64,000 nucleotides of DNA from Homalodisca vitripennis (taxonomy: Eukaryota; Arthropoda; Insecta; Hemiptera; Cicadellidae). The first letter of the stretch is position 1, and the number at the start of each line of letters is the position of its first letter. Where the stretch lies: NCBI RefSeq assembly GCF_021130785.1, contig NC_060212.1:148969001-149033000 (forward strand). Direction: 5' to 3'. Made by a program: the position numbers and the translations under genes. This document shows positions 24,650 to 37,510 of this stretch, one piece after another. Under the pieces are notes generated by a model, which was not told the origin of the DNA, did not search any database, and worked only from the letters and a program-made list of their open reading frames with translations.

Positions 24650-26590
24650 TGAAAGAACATATATTTGTGTGGAATAAATATAAACATACTGTGTATGTTA
24701 ATAATTTTAATATCAATAAATGTTTTATTCATTCGATTTTGAGTTATTTGTTAAGACTTGGAAAATACCTATGTGAGGAATTATTACATATGGAAACCGC
24801 AATGAGACCAAGAATATATATTTACATGTTACTAAAATACATTCATTAAAATATATTTAAGAGGATGTACATATTTTTGGTTTTAAACATATTTAATATG
24901 TAAATTATTTGCTTTTCACTTACATTTAAAGCCACTTCAGTAAACCCTGATCTAATATTCCATACATTAATAGAGTAGTGCCGTAGAAATACTTATATTA
25001 TACACTTTATTTTACAAACAATCACGTTCATGAAATCATATTTCTATAGTCCTTTTTTCAGATCATCAGAGAAATATACATGATTCTTATAAAGATGGTA
25101 AATATCTATTTACTGAATGCAACAATCATTTATAATAACATTGCTAACATCTGAGTGATGTGCAGATTGTTAAGTAAAGTTTTCCGGAAGTCTCAAATAG
25201 AAAATCATGAATGATCTCTGCTTCTTTTTTCAGCTTGACATAATATTCAATTCTAATTAAAAGCAGTTTGATATGCGGCACCATGGAGAACGTTCTTATT
25301 GATGTGTACAACTTCTATCAACATATAGAAGCTTCATTCATTATCGATTGATGTCATTAAACAACATTAATGCATTAATTATGTTGTTATAATGCCATTA
25401 ACGTATTAATGCATTTTCATCAAAAAATTAGATGCAGTGAAAATTTAAAGGGCAATAAGCTATTCCTTAAAGTGCGGCTACTTTGTATATAATATTTCAT
25501 CTTGTACAAAATTGATTTAAAAATCATAGTTAACTGTTCTTAACAGATAAAGTTTGCCAATCCGGTGAGATGGTAATATAATGCTTTCTATTAAATTAAA
25601 AATGTTCTAGTATGACGAGACAAAACACAAAGTTATTACGATATTAATAAATCTACCGATAACAATAATATTTACGTTAAAACATACCATAGTTAAAGAT
25701 CATGTTTATATTTAAGTCAAGTGAGTCAAGAAAAATCTACCAAAGTTTATAATATTATTTTGTACACATGAACATAAATTATCCATACATAGTTAATCAA
25801 ATCATTCAATTTATTTTTGGATTCTAAAATTACTATACATTTAACTATAGCTTTAAATATTTAAAACAAATACTGAAATAAATTCTCCTCATGTAATGGT
25901 AAAATAAGGATTTTATATTTACCTTTGTTCATACTACATTGTTTTAAATGCATAATGTATAGTATATGTTATATTTGTTAAATATCATGATGAAATAAGA
26001 AGATAAAATTTTTTTAATAATAAATATCAAGTCTTCTACTTCCATATGTACATCATAATTCGTAGTCCATTTATGTAATACGATACCCTAAATTCGGTAA
26101 ACAGAGGACCGTACATACAGAATTTTAGTATTTAAAGACGCAAAATATACTGAATTGTCTGACTTAGACTAAACCGACTTATTACGAAAATAATATGAGT
26201 GAAATCTTATTTACGTAAACTAAATGCCAAGGGCATTAAATTTTTAGAGCCTCTAAACAATAACATAAAAAATTCATGCAGCTGTAGATTTCCAAATTGG
26301 TAAAACAGCTGTTAAAACTTAAAATTCATAAAATCTTTTTCTTTCAGGATTGAAAGGTAACAGCTTTATCATCACGCGGATTTTTTATTTTTATCAAATT
26401 AGAACATACATACATTTAATACGTTTTAAGCATAAGGCCTTTAAAGGTATTATACCCATGGTCAGCAAACGTCTAACGTAATTAGTAACAAAGGGCATGG
26501 ACTCTGGCCGGACAAAATTTTGAAACAGTTTGAAATTCAATATTTAAAATATTTAATATTGAATGTAAAGGTTATAAATAATATAAATTA
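24650..26590. other. Copy-2-specific insertion or copy-1 deletion, unassigned
   Basis: About 1.9 kb separates sequences that lie only ~180 bp apart in copy 1 (about 9400-9580). It is A+T-rich and shows no transposon protein or obvious terminal repeats. The 71-codon frame at its left end (24634-24849) has no motif. Confidence 0.45.
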
Positions 26591-26756
26591 AAGGAGTATG
26601 AGGATAGACTGATTGAAATAATAGTGTTACTATGTTTACTTGGCGTAAACAACAAAACAATGGAAGATAAACCAAACATTTATACCGGGGTAGAAATTAT
26701 TTCTTTTATTTTGCTTAATACAATAAAAGTGTCCATTATTTTTGTATAAGTACTGA

Positions 26757-26955
26757 TCCACAATTACACGAGTAGCAGAGAGCTAGCTGATGAGCACTTG
26801 TAATGGAACAGACGACTGAGAGGAGCCAAAGCACTGTCCCCCGGGAAACTGTTTGTCAGGGTTTGTTTGCTTTGTCCGTGACTGCAGTGTTTGCTCTGGA
26901 CTTTCTCATGATCAAGTCGCTCGACTCTGAAGATGAGAAATGTCAACTGTAAAAT
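26757..26955 (-). other. Highly conserved 190-bp island, copy 2
   Basis: Partner of 9721-9915. The minus strand begins at a clean TTTTACAG acceptor-like site and keeps the same ~60-codon frame, ending at the same TAA. Differences from copy 1 include N to V, P to L and changes at the last residues. It stands out sharply from the surrounding ~70% identity. Confidence 0.35.
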
Positions 26956-28118
26956 GCAGCAAAAATACTGTCCGGATTGATTCAGGTGAAACTTTTTGAA
27001 ATTAACTTTACAGGTGACTTTACATTTTAGATTTTACTGCTGACCTAATATTATATTTATTATTATATTATTATAAAACTGTAACACTTTGTAACCTCCT
27101 AAGTACATGCGATTCATATATTTTAGTCTTATTCAGAGATTTTTTCAAACCATCGCTAAAATGATTGGGATATTGTTAGCGATATATTAGAAGCGAAAAT
27201 TAAATTAAATCAATAAGATTTCTGTTGTTGTTTATTCTTATCATCTGTCTGTACTTGGTTTCAATTTATAAACAATTATTTACAAAATAAATCAGATAAC
27301 TGAGTCTTAATTTGGTAATCTCTTTATATGCACTTGTTTGACCAAGAAAAAAGTAGTGTTGAATGTCCAGACTAAATTAAAAAATGGTATTGAAACTAAA
27401 ATGTATCTATACTTTACCTTCACGTATATAAATAATTACATATCATCCGGATGATCTCTATTAACATAATTTTGTTTATAGCTTGGAAAATAAAATAAAA
27501 TTGGGCCACTCATATGACATATATCATAGGGTAAGGGAAAACCCCTTCTGAGATCTAGCAGGGAATACTTATGTTATTTTAACAAGGATTTTGGAACTTT
27601 ATCTTTACGTTAAGTTATCAATAATAAAGAAATATTATAAGCAGTGTAACTAATTTAATAACTGTAGTTTTAGATGTACACACTAATAAATGTCATCTAA
27701 TTTTTCTCTGATCGAAGCTAATTTAAAAAATAAAACAACAAACAGTACACAGCTAGGTGAAATTTTTTAATTAAATGCATATTTGCAGGAGGAAATAAAA
27801 ACTTTGCCATTTTAAATTTCAGATAATGAACAGACACTAAAATATCATTAAAGATCATTTCTCAAGTAAAGGTTGTTAAATGTTTCAAGATTATGAACAG
27901 AGTTATTCTTCTATTTAATAATCAAATAGTGCAAGTTTTTAATGAAAGCAATTAAAGTTATCTAGAAGTTCATGGTTACAAATTTTCTTCTTATTTCATA
28001 TAGCAATACTTGTATATGATTATGATATTGTAAAAAAATTAATTTATTAACTAAATATAGTTTATTTTAAAAAACCCTCATAGATAAAATAGAATATACA
28101 AAGGAATGTTACAACGTA

Positions 28119-28360
28119 CTGATGGCGAGAGAAAAGAAGAGACCTGGATTCTGGCCTATCTGAAATCTGCAGGCGTTACTACTAGTATGTTGCCGCGCCC
28201 TGTTTCGTAATTCCATTATTGTTTTACTGTTCCATTGCTAGGATAAACAATTCGCAGGGTTGGCTGTGGGGCGAAGCGCCTGAAATTACCGGGCGGCAAC
28301 ACACTAGTACACAGCTGTGCGCCGGCACGGGCCAGGTCTCTTCTTTTCTCTCGCCAACAG
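28119..28360. mobile_element. 242-bp MITE with 29-bp TIRs and TA duplication
   Basis: The left end CTGATGGCGAGAGAAAAGAA (then GAGACCTGG) and the right end form 29-bp inverted repeats with one mismatch. TA flanks both sides (28117-28118 and 28361-28362), the target typical of Tc1/mariner-type elements. Internal parts are also inverted (ACTAGTATGTTGCCGCGCCC near the left, GGGCGGCAACACACTAGT near the right), so the whole unit nearly folds back. It is much more G+C-rich than its surroundings. The duplicated segment has the uninterrupted site at about 12240, which fixes the boundaries and shows insertion after duplication. Confidence 0.9.
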
Positions 28361-28361
28361 T

Positions 28362-28545
28362 ATATTGAATCCGTGATGTATCAAGCACAATCCGCGGACA
28401 GTGTAGAACATTTGAGTTGACATGTGATCTATTATGTCAACTCCATGTTATTTGTAGTGTCGCAGTGTACATAGTGGTCCACGTAGTGATGTGGGTCCAT
28501 TTGTGTTGCTATGATTGAGGATAGTGGTTTGATACGTTACACATT
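28362..28545 (+). repeat. Interspersed repeat family X, copy 2
   Basis: Continues from the MITE's right flank. TATTGAATCCGTGATG, ATCCGCGGACAGTGTAGAAC and TGTCGCAGTGTACATAGTGG match the copy at 12235. Its first bases lie left of the MITE (about 28100-28118), so the insertion split it. Confidence 0.6.
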
Positions 28546-29826
28546 AAATTTGACTGGATGGTCCTGCTAAATATTTTCCACTAATGTCAGAAGGAAACAA
28601 TGCAGAAAGATATTATTTGATAAAACAGGCACGAGAGTTAGAAACAAATACATAAATGAACATCTATTGCTGTTTAAATTAACACATTTAAAACAAATCC
28701 TAAGAAATTAGACGCTGTTGAATATATTAAATAGATGTTTATGGTAGGTCTACACGTAATTCTAAAATAACAGGTGTGCCAAAGGCATTTTATTCCCAAA
28801 TGGTCCGACGAATTGCAGAGACAGTTTTTGAAACTTTCACAATTCTCATTCATGTGCACTAATAGATATTATCAGTCGACTGACGGATTTCTTAAATAAC
28901 ACGTATGCCATAAAAATTTAACTGTTTCTCAGATGGCACTCTTGCATCTCTAGTTGAAAGATGTCTCCATTCCCGCAATATTCACAGATGATGGTAATAT
29001 GAATTAAGTTATAGTAGCTTGGAACCCTAAGATGAATATTTTAGTCTTAGTGAGAGCAAAACAAGAGCACTTTACACAAGATAAATGGTTTTTTTTTGCA
29101 AAATACCGCATCATCATGGTGAGAGTTTGAGTACTGGTTGTAAGGAATTAATGAATTTTAGGGAATTGGGATCGAGTGCTTAGGTCTAATACTAATTCTG
29201 TGTCTGGTGACATATTAATATAAATATGACTTCAGAAGATTGTAAGTTTTAATTATCCATCGACATAAGTAAACATAAGTAAGTTGTTTTCTTACATGCA
29301 TCCATCTACATAAGTAAGTTGTTAGAAAATGTATTCAAGTCAAAGTCAAGTCAAAAATTATTTATTTCTTCATCAAAAAAACATTTACATCTAGTTTTAC
29401 ATACATTTCATTAGGTGAAATAAAATATAATACAATAACTAATTATGTTGCAGTAAAAACTCTATAAAATAAAACTTAGAAATTAATTCCCAAACTAAGT
29501 AAGAACTTGTGTTTTGAGAATGAGTCTTGTAATGTACCGCATTGTTACTTAATATTTTATTGCAGCTTAATTACAATAAACTAAAAATAATTTCTATAAA
29601 AATAAATTAAAATTTCTGTAAAAATAAATATATAAATACTCAGAAACTAAAATTATTAATTGATTATGTTTTTAATAATTTAAAAAGAACATACTAAAGA
29701 TTTCTTTGGTTATATGGGAGAAGACTATGGCAGTTGCAACCCTCCCACCCCCCACCCCCCACCTAATGACTCGACGTCCCCAATCACTCGCACTCACATA
29801 CACCCAATACACACTACTCGAACAGT

Positions 29827-29892
<66 letters not shown>

Positions 29893-29941
29893 CCACACAC
29901 CCACACGCACACCATATACACACACACACACACCCAAACCG

Positions 29942-29972
<31 letters not shown>

Positions 29973-30030
29973 GCACGCACGCACGCACGCACACGCCGCA
30001 CACCGCACACACTGACACACGCTAGCGCAC
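29827..30030. repeat. Compound (CA)n/(CG)n microsatellite
   Basis: AC-rich array with CCC, GCGC and ACGC variants, inside the LINE 3' untranslated region. Long frames across it (29672-30040) are repeat artefacts. Confidence 0.9.
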
Positions 30031-30089
30031 AATGACACACATTTATACTACGTTTATGTCGAAAGTTTAAGTTTATATTTGTTTTTTTA

Positions 30090-32395
30090 CCTATATATTG
30101 ATGTTATAATTTGTTCAGTTCTGTCCCTTCCAACCTCCAGTAACCATGTATTAACTTTCTTTTTATATGTCGTGCTTGTATAAACGTTGTTGTGCTGTAG
30201 GTCTTCAGGTATATTTCTGTATAAATAGTGGGCTATAATGAACGGAATTAGTGGTCGAGTAAGTTCTTAAAAGTCTTGGTATACGTATTCCAACATTGTC
30301 CGCATTTCTAGTGTTGTAGTCATGAGTTATTTCGTCGAAGATTTCGTCGAACCGTTGTGTATATGCATCAACAATTTTCTAACAAATAACTGTCGTATGT
30401 CAAAAACTTTTAAGTTGTCGAAAACAGCATCTGTAGGGTATCGCCTATTTACTCTTAGAGCTGCTTTAACTATTGCCTTTTGTGTAACTAATAACGGTTG
30501 TAGAATTGTTTTGTACGCACCACCATATGCTATCAGTCCATTTTCTAAAATAGACTGTACATACGCGCAATAGGCCATTCTAATTTCCTTTAAATTTAAA
30601 AAGTGACTAATTTGTCTAAATGCATAAATAAATTTTCTAAGTTTTTTATTTAAATAATGTATATGTTCTGTCCAGCTTAACTTGCGATCAAAAAATACAC
30701 CCAGATATTTATAAACTCGTCACACTTTCAATTTCCTCAAAATTACACGTTGTGTTGGCGAAATTTCCACAACTATGCAGTTTAATGTTTTGGATAGGTA
30801 TGTCTCCTCTGTCTCTTAATGATATCGGCAGGAATTTTGTTTTTGGAACATTAAGTGTGAGTAGGTTGTGGTCTAGCCATTTTTTAACAGACTCAATATC
30901 TTTGGTGGCCTTGCCCCTCACTTCCTCCCAACTCTTACCATCAAAGAATAATCGCTGTATCATCGGCAAAGAGATAAAGCTTACCCGTTATATTTATTTT
31001 GGCAAGGTTATTTCGCGTATATGAGGAATAATGTGGGGCCGAGCGTACTCCCTTGAATGACGCCGTAATCTATGGTGGTTTCCCTACTATTAACGCCATT
31101 AATTGTAACAAACTGCTTCCTATTTTTCTAGATAAGATTTAAACCAATTTAATGAATTTCCTTTAATGCCAATTAACTCTAACTTACTTAGCAGTTTGAC
31201 CCTATCTACCGAATCAAACGCCTTTGCGAGATCCAGAAACACCAACAGACAACGCCTGTTGCTACTAACAGCCTCGTTGATATCTTTATTCAAACAAAAA
31301 AGTGCATCTGCAGTGTTTCTAGATTTTCTGAAACCATACTGCGAGTCTGTTAAAATATTATTAATATTTAAATATTCAGTTAACTGTTCGTTTACTATCT
31401 TCTCAATTACCTTAGTGAAAACGCTCAATAATGATATAGGCCTGTAGTTAGATTTGATTGCAAATTCATTTGATTTATAAATTGGTACCACTTTAGCAAT
31501 TTTGAAACGCGTTGGGGAATTTTCCAGAGCGGATGCTTTCGTTTATAATATGTAGAAGCGGTTTTCCCTAATACAATTTAAATTGTCTTTTAAAAAAGAA
31601 GCAGATATTCCGTCATAGGCCCGGAGCTGAGCCACCACGTAGTTGGTTGACGTGCCGTTGTAAGTCATCCTCCGTGACAGTGTGCAGTGTAAAGGTCGAG
31701 TAAGTCACATAGTCAGTGTCCGTCTACTACAGGTGGGCCGCTTGAATCAATCGCATTCGCCAGATTAGAACCGACTTGAGAAAAAATAATTGATTGATTA
31801 AATTCTTCTGCTACCTTTAACTTAATGTCTCCAGATCCTACTGTTTGATTAGTTGTAAATGTTCCAATGGAAATATATCTTTTTTTGTTTGTTCTACCAG
31901 CAAGTTCATTGACAGTTTTCCAAAAGCTTTTTGGATCATACTTTGCTTCGTTGAGTTTTTTCTCTATAGTATTGAATTTTAACATTTTTAATAATACTAT
32001 TCAACCTATTTCTATATCGTAAGTAAACAAATTTTATATTATTGTTAAAAGGTTGAGATTTAACTAACTTACTAAGCTTTTTCTCGTCTTCTTATAGATC
32101 GTACTATTCCTTCAGTAATCCAGGGTTTTTATAGTCTTAAAAAAACAGGTTTTACTTTCATGGATTTTTTGATTTCTCTAAACAAACACTTATAATTCCA
32201 AAAAATCTGTTGGTACGGTATTCAAATCGGAAGCTTCCGTAACACCTGCCCAATTGCTGTTATTTATCTCTGCGGTTAGTTGTTTTTTTATCTATATAAG
32301 TACTACTGTTAAGTGTCCTGCTAGCATTGCTTCTTCTATTAAATTTTACTTCTAAAAACACTGCATAATGGTCTGTTATGTCTGTTTCGATCACT
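30090..32395 (-). pseudogene. LINE ORF2 remnant: reverse transcriptase
   Basis: Minus-strand pieces in order are: an endonuclease end (SGVIETDITDHYAVF, about 32340-32395); a linker (KSFWKTVNELAGR, about 31900); the RT fingers (SNYRPISLLSVFTKVIEKIV, about 31390-31450); FGFR-type QYGFRKSRNTADA (about 31310); catalytic motif A in FLDLAKAFDSVDR (about 31200-31240); and VIQGSTLGPTLFLIYANNLA (about 31000-31060). Motif C, FADDT, is near 30955, followed by KKWLDHNLLTLNVPKTKF (about 30850-30900) and a C-terminal region with LQHNNVYTS (about 30180). Catalytic Asp residues of motifs A and C are all present, but the frame is broken several times. Enzyme role in the family: target-primed reverse transcription. 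Confidence 0.9.
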
Positions 32396-32415
32396 CCAGT
32401 CTGTATCACTCCGGT

Positions 32416-33021
32416 GCGCTATAGAGATGTCCTCATTTGCATGATTCACATCCAGGGCCTGGGCGACCATTCTCACTATATTGTAGATATCCTCATTACA
32501 GAGTAAGGGATTCCTCTAACTTCTATGTTTCGGTTTCTCGAATACTGCTGTATTTCGTTAATTTCATTTTGCATGCTGCCAACTTTCTTGTCTAATAGGG
32601 CGTTTTTATTGTATAAATCTTTACAACTTAACTTCAGGTCTGCATTTTCTTTTTTTTTTTTTTCAAGCGTAGTTAATTTTGTTGTACTCCATCTAGCGTA
32701 GTGCTGATATTCTTAAGTGTAATTTCAAGTGCAACGAAAACTCTCTTTATTTTCTTTGCTGTTTTTAAGCATTTCTTGTTGTATAGATTTTGAGAATACT
32801 CATTGCTGCTGTATCCTCCAGACCGGGACGTGTCACCGCTGGCACCTCCGGCTTGCAGTCCTCACACCTCCACTCCTCAATCTGCTTCTCTGTCATACCC
32901 TCCAACTTAGCCACCGTTCTGACACGACAACACGCCACATGAAACTTCCTTTGCAACATTTCTCGCACTTAATACCTTCTTTGCGATTTGATATTAACTG
33001 TTTACACTTACCACAAGCCAT
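32416..33021 (-). pseudogene. LINE ORF1 remnant: PHD-like zinc finger and coiled coil
   Basis: Starts at ATG 33021 with MACGKCKQLI. Cys pairs at the start and at KCEKCC, then FHVACCR and WRCEDCKPEV, complete a CxxC...CxxC...HxxC...CxxC pattern like a PHD finger. A one-base frameshift falls between the second and third parts (around 32975). A lysine-rich helical stretch (about 32560-32660) and NRNIEVRGIPYS (about 32530) then match the coiled coil and RNA-binding fold of LINE ORF1 proteins. It ends at an IAHRS motif at the deletion junction. In intact relatives this protein binds the LINE RNA. Confidence 0.75.
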
Positions 33022-33059
33022 AGGTTAGGTTTTTCGAAAAAAAATAAATGCGAAAAAAT

Positions 33060-34570
33060 AAAATATGTCTGACACACCTCCACGCTAGTCAATAACTCAC
33101 TTATTACGGAAAAACAATAACTTTAAAAATTATTAAAATATGTATCACTTTATATGCAGATGCATAAAATTAATCAGGAAAGAAACGGGCAAGGAAGGTC
33201 GAGCTAACCTTATCAAGCGGAGCGGCTTATCATACGACCTTCCGACTCAGTGGCCTGATAACATCTGATTCATCGTATTCTAGGTATTGCTTATGTATTG
33301 CATTGCATAGAGATAACACAATGCGGTTCACCATCCGTCACATGTTAGGACACTAATTTAACATGCATGAAAAAGAAACCTCGTAGGTAATGAGTTAGTG
33401 AATAAACCCGAATTAACTTTGTACAAATAGAGAAGAAAAGTTTGGGACAGATTGTTCATTTGTGGAGACAAAAGACTTCACCACCTCTGCGGATATTGTA
33501 CTCCGGGGAGCAGTTAGTCAGTGAGGGGTGGACAGAGAGGGTGGTTGGGAGGGAGATTGAGAAACAAAGGTCACCATGACTTGATAACTGTCAGAAATAT
33601 TACAGCCAATAGGGAAAAAAATCTTCTTGATAACTTTAATTGAGAATATTTGGATATTCTCTTGGATGAATCTGCATACAGATGACTTTTGATTTGGATA
33701 ATTAGTTTTATAGTTACTCTAAATTAAGTTTAGATAATTACTTCCATAAATTTTATAATACTGGTAAGAATGCAGTACATGCTTATATTATAGTGGTCAG
33801 AATAATAAATTAGATATTGGTAATAAAGATTGCATGTAATCACGCAATAGTAATTTATCATTAACGCTTTTTGTAACCAAAGAAAAGTATTTTAAATGGA
33901 TATACCAAATGTTATATAGATATTATGTACATCCAATATATAAAAATACTTTTTTACCCATACAAAATAATGAGTTGTTTTATTTATTAGTAATCTATAA
34001 TATAAATACAAAAATTATGTGCATGGATGAAAGTGATTACACGATGAGAAAGAGCATAATATCATCGTAAGTTTTCTTCAATTTAAAAGTGGTAAATATT
34101 GTAGTGTGTGCTCCTACTTATTAATATACCTTACAGATGTTTTTACAGGAAACAGAAAATTAGATCTGTCTAAATTTGCAGTATCCAAGTACTCTTGATA
34201 CGCAATTATGAAAAATATAAGAAATAAGGTACTGTGCAATCTCTATTTTGAGGAACTAGATTTTTTAGTCCAAACCGGAGCTTAAAATGAGCTTATCAGC
34301 TTCAAAGCATATAGAAATCAAATCCTGGGTGTGTTTGATATATCATAATTTCAGCATACCCCTAAAATTCAGGAAAGGTATAAATATTCATATGGACAAA
34401 CATTATAACTCATGCATTGTAGATTCAGGCTTGGACTTATGAAAAAGATTTCCCAGCAAACAATCGTACTTGAAGGTCACTTCCTAAAAGGGTTATACCA
34501 CTTTTTATTCTTCGCAGTTCTTAGCAGAGCATGTAATAAAGTCCTCATTTTTTAAATGATATCATATACA
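33060..34570. other. LINE leader or flank, then unassigned DNA
   Basis: 33060-33300 is slightly G+C-richer (GGTCGAGCTAACCTTATCAA, GCGGAGCGGCTTATC) and may belong to the LINE 5' untranslated region. I could not place its 5' end. The rest shows no genes. Confidence 0.4.
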
Positions 34571-35390
34571 AATTGTTCTGGAAAGATAATGTAGAAGACA
34601 GTCTCATCAACATATCTACCTTCTCGAATATATTTTATACGTCACCAAGAACGTAATGTGTATTCGTGGGAATATTGAGCTACCATTTTATGCCAAACCA
34701 AATACCATATTTTTGAAGAAGGAACTTAATATGCAATAACACATTCACATATAGCTACACAAAAACAGGAGCAACAGATAATATTAATCGTATGAATATT
34801 TTTAAACCTAGAAACTAAACACTTTCTTAGCTTCTTGATTCTATCATATTTGACAGATAAAAAGGACGTTACAATTTACGACAATCTTGCGTGTTACGAT
34901 ATGAGCATGAGCTTATTTCTCTCAGAAAATTGCTCATTATTAAATGACATAACGAAATATATACTCATGAAACTTAAAAGCATAGCGCAGTGAAGTTTGC
35001 CATATTTTTTTTAATACGCTCCACCCACTCCAGCGGAATTCTCAAAAAAGTTTACTTTCTTTTTAATTCTTCTAAGGCGCACTCACACTAGTGCAATGCA
35101 GCTGATTTTATCCGTGGCCTTCGAGAAGAAAGATGCCAATATAAATGTGTATACTTAGGCAGGAAAATTGTGACTTTAAGTCACGATAGAAAACTTACAC
35201 ATAGTACCCCAGTTAACCTGTGACAGATCTCGACTTCTACCTCTATGCTGTACTGTACCTGACGAGGTCTGGTGCTGACACCCATTGTACTCAGCTGCTG
35301 ACGCTAATGATGCTGAAGCGACTGTCACTCAACACGTTTCCTCTACGCAGCTTCAATTACATGTGATACCTAAGATAGTTAAAGCTTTTG
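34570..35390 (+). repeat. Segmental duplication, copy 2, block 2
   Basis: Partner of 15075-15625, with about 270 bp more in the middle. It has no mariner, so the sequence after 35390 (GATACCTAAGATAG) can be used to look for the mariner empty site. Confidence 0.65.
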
Positions 35391-35759
35391 TTACGTTGAA
35401 CAGACTCTCTTTGGACAGCCATACCATTTTATCAAAGACGTAGAAACAGGTAGGTTTAAGATTAATTATTCACAATCTGAAACTCATTCAGTTTCCAATA
35501 TGGGCCAATTTTATAGTCTTATAATAAGTACCATTTTTAAACATACTTGTAAAATTAAGGTCTTTTTACACTTAATTCAACTTAAGTATACAACCATGGT
35601 TCAAAAACAAAAATTAAATGTTTTCAAACTGTATAGCAACAAGGCAGGAGTACGCCATACCAGAAGTCACGTAACAGGCTTTGCAAGAAAAATATAAAGT
35701 GGTTGTTTTCATTATTGACAGATGAAGACAGAAACTCAAATGGAAGAGACATTTAAAAA

Positions 35760-35850
35760 TGTCCCGGTAATCAGAAAAAAATTGTGTCAGCCTACTGAGT
35801 GGAAGTTTTAACGACTCTCAGCCAAATCCCATAGTTGGGCATGTAACATC
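35760..35850 (-). repeat. Interspersed repeat family Y, fragment
   Basis: The minus strand reads CTATGGGATTTGGCTGAGAG followed by TCGTTAAAACTTCC, closely matching the fragment at about 59475-59510 (AATTTGGCTGAGAGTCATTA). Confidence 0.55.
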
Positions 35851-35859
35851 ATACAGTTC

Positions 35860-36580
35860 ATACTTATTTACGTATAAATTTGTCACTCACATCTTCGAGT
35901 TTATATTATCTTCCTCAAAATATCTTTTTCTTTGTGATACATTCATATTTGTTTCAAGAAATCTAGTTTTATATTAAAGCGTATTTTCTCTATTGTTTAA
36001 ATAGTTAAAGCGTACAGACTACGTCACCATAATGCGATGTTGTGCGTGTTGGGATAGATACTCCACATATGATAATATGCAACATGTTATAATCTGTTAT
36101 TTGTGTACTGAATTTTAAAAATGTACATTTATTCTACTATTTCTCGTGCCTATATGATAAAATAAACATTTTTGCGTTAGCAATAATTTTAAGTTTATCT
36201 GATGAGTAAGAATGGTGGCAACGATAATACGTGTAGTTATCTGAAACCGGATATAGACGTTAAATATGCTTTCAGTGGAGTTATAGCATACGTAATTCAA
36301 TGACAACAAACTCTGTTTTGGTCTTAGTTTAAAAAAGAAATAAAAGAAATGTTTTATCACTTGTTTTTAACTCAAAATTTTACACCTCTACAATCATTTC
36401 GTAAATTAAGTCCAAAGTCATTGAATATAGTAATTATCGTTCGATATTACGTGGATAAAAATACTGCAGCCTGATTCAAAAGTTGCAGTGTTTCGTCTCA
36501 TAGTACAATCTTCCTGAATCTGGGAACGTACAGGTTTAAAAGGCTTACTGTCGTTATATAAATATTAATAATAAATTCCA
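35860..36580. other. Unassigned A+T-rich sequence
   Basis: The 81-codon frame at 36115-36360 has no motif and is low-complexity. Nothing else recognised. Confidence 0.5.
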
Positions 36581-37225
36581 TTAGGGAAATAAACATAAGT
36601 AGTGTATAAAGTAAACTGGTCTCGGTAAAAAATGAAAACTTTAGACAGGTTTCTTGAAATAAAACAAAGAGAAAGACTGCAATATGTAGGTTTCAGAAGG
36701 GTCTAATGAGGGTTCAGTGTTGTTTTGATCTTTTGTCCCGTAACTTCCGCAAACGAGGCGGTCTCACTTTGTCTGCTCGTCCGCACACGTCTCGCTGTGA
36801 TATGCATCTTGCTTGTCTCAAGTAATGAATGGAATTTGTTTTTAAGTGTTTTCACTAAAAAATTGAAGCGATTAGTGTTTTATACTGGTATATATAGTAG
36901 GAAACTTGTGAGTTCAGTGAACACACTTTTAGAACTTTTACCACTGACAAATATCCGGTTCATATTATTTCAGTGTTCTCCCTTATCAGTAATAGTACTA
37001 GTTACTTCACTCTTTACTTGGTAGTATTTAGTGAGTAAGTCAGAGTAGCACAGTCAAAATAATGTATCTAAATGAACATATGGTACGTGAAAGGTTAAGA
37101 AAAATCAAAGATTAGGCGATATTGTGACGGACCTAATGTCAAGTTTTACATGTGTAGTCATTTTTACATCTAATGAATTAGATTTTCAATGATACAGCTG
37201 AATTATCTTTATTGCGCTAGCGAAT
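36580..37225 (+). repeat. Segmental duplication, copy 2, block 3
   Basis: Partner of 21180-21860. Its end lies about 290 bp before the satellite array at 37511. Confidence 0.65.
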
Positions 37226-37510
37226 GGAATATATAATATCATATAACTGTCTTCCGGCCAATTAAACTCCTTTCGTTCTTCAGAATTTGTTTTTCCAGTT
37301 GAGTTACACTCGATGTTCCTATCGTGAAAATATTAATGTTCTGAAATCGCTGTAATCTACTTTCGGTCTAAATATTTCCAGTGCTATATTTGAGGTTGAA
37401 AAAATATACAAACACGCATAGGTCTACTACTAAAAAGAGTAATTACGTAAAAACTCACTAACTTAAAAAAAACCTTTTGTGGGAAAATTACTGCAGTCAA
37501 AAAGTGTCTA

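Larger units (their letters stand above)
22285..29215 (+). repeat. Segmental duplication, copy 2, block 1
   Basis: Partner of 7645-12855 in the same orientation and order. The alignment is broken by about 1.9 kb at 24650-26590 and by the 242-bp MITE at 28119. It lacks the TIR element found at 10933 in the partner. Divergence is large in the background, so the duplication is old; both MITE and TIR element inserted afterwards. Confidence 0.8.
29335..33050 (-). mobile_element. CR1/Jockey-type LINE, internally deleted
   Basis: A non-LTR retrotransposon on the minus strand. In reading order it has a 5' leader (upstream of 33021), an ORF1 with PHD-like zinc finger, an ORF2 remnant (end of the endonuclease, linker, reverse transcriptase, C-terminal region) and a 3' UTR ending in a TCAAG/TCAAA-type tail (29335-29352). 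The 3' UTR contains a long AC microsatellite. Most of the endonuclease is missing: ORF1 runs straight into the last endonuclease residues near 32390-32415. Frameshifts and stops are scattered throughout, so it is dead. The element separates block 1 from block 2 of duplication copy 2. PHD-bearing ORF1 points to the CR1-like group, but the clade is not proven. Confidence 0.9.

Noticed and set aside
29672..30040. Several overlapping 70-120-codon frames
   Set aside because: All cross the AC-rich microsatellite in the LINE 3' untranslated region.
30322..31447. Plus-strand frames at 30322-30573, 30752-31024 and 31166-31447
   Set aside because: They are opposite-strand shadows of the LINE reverse transcriptase.
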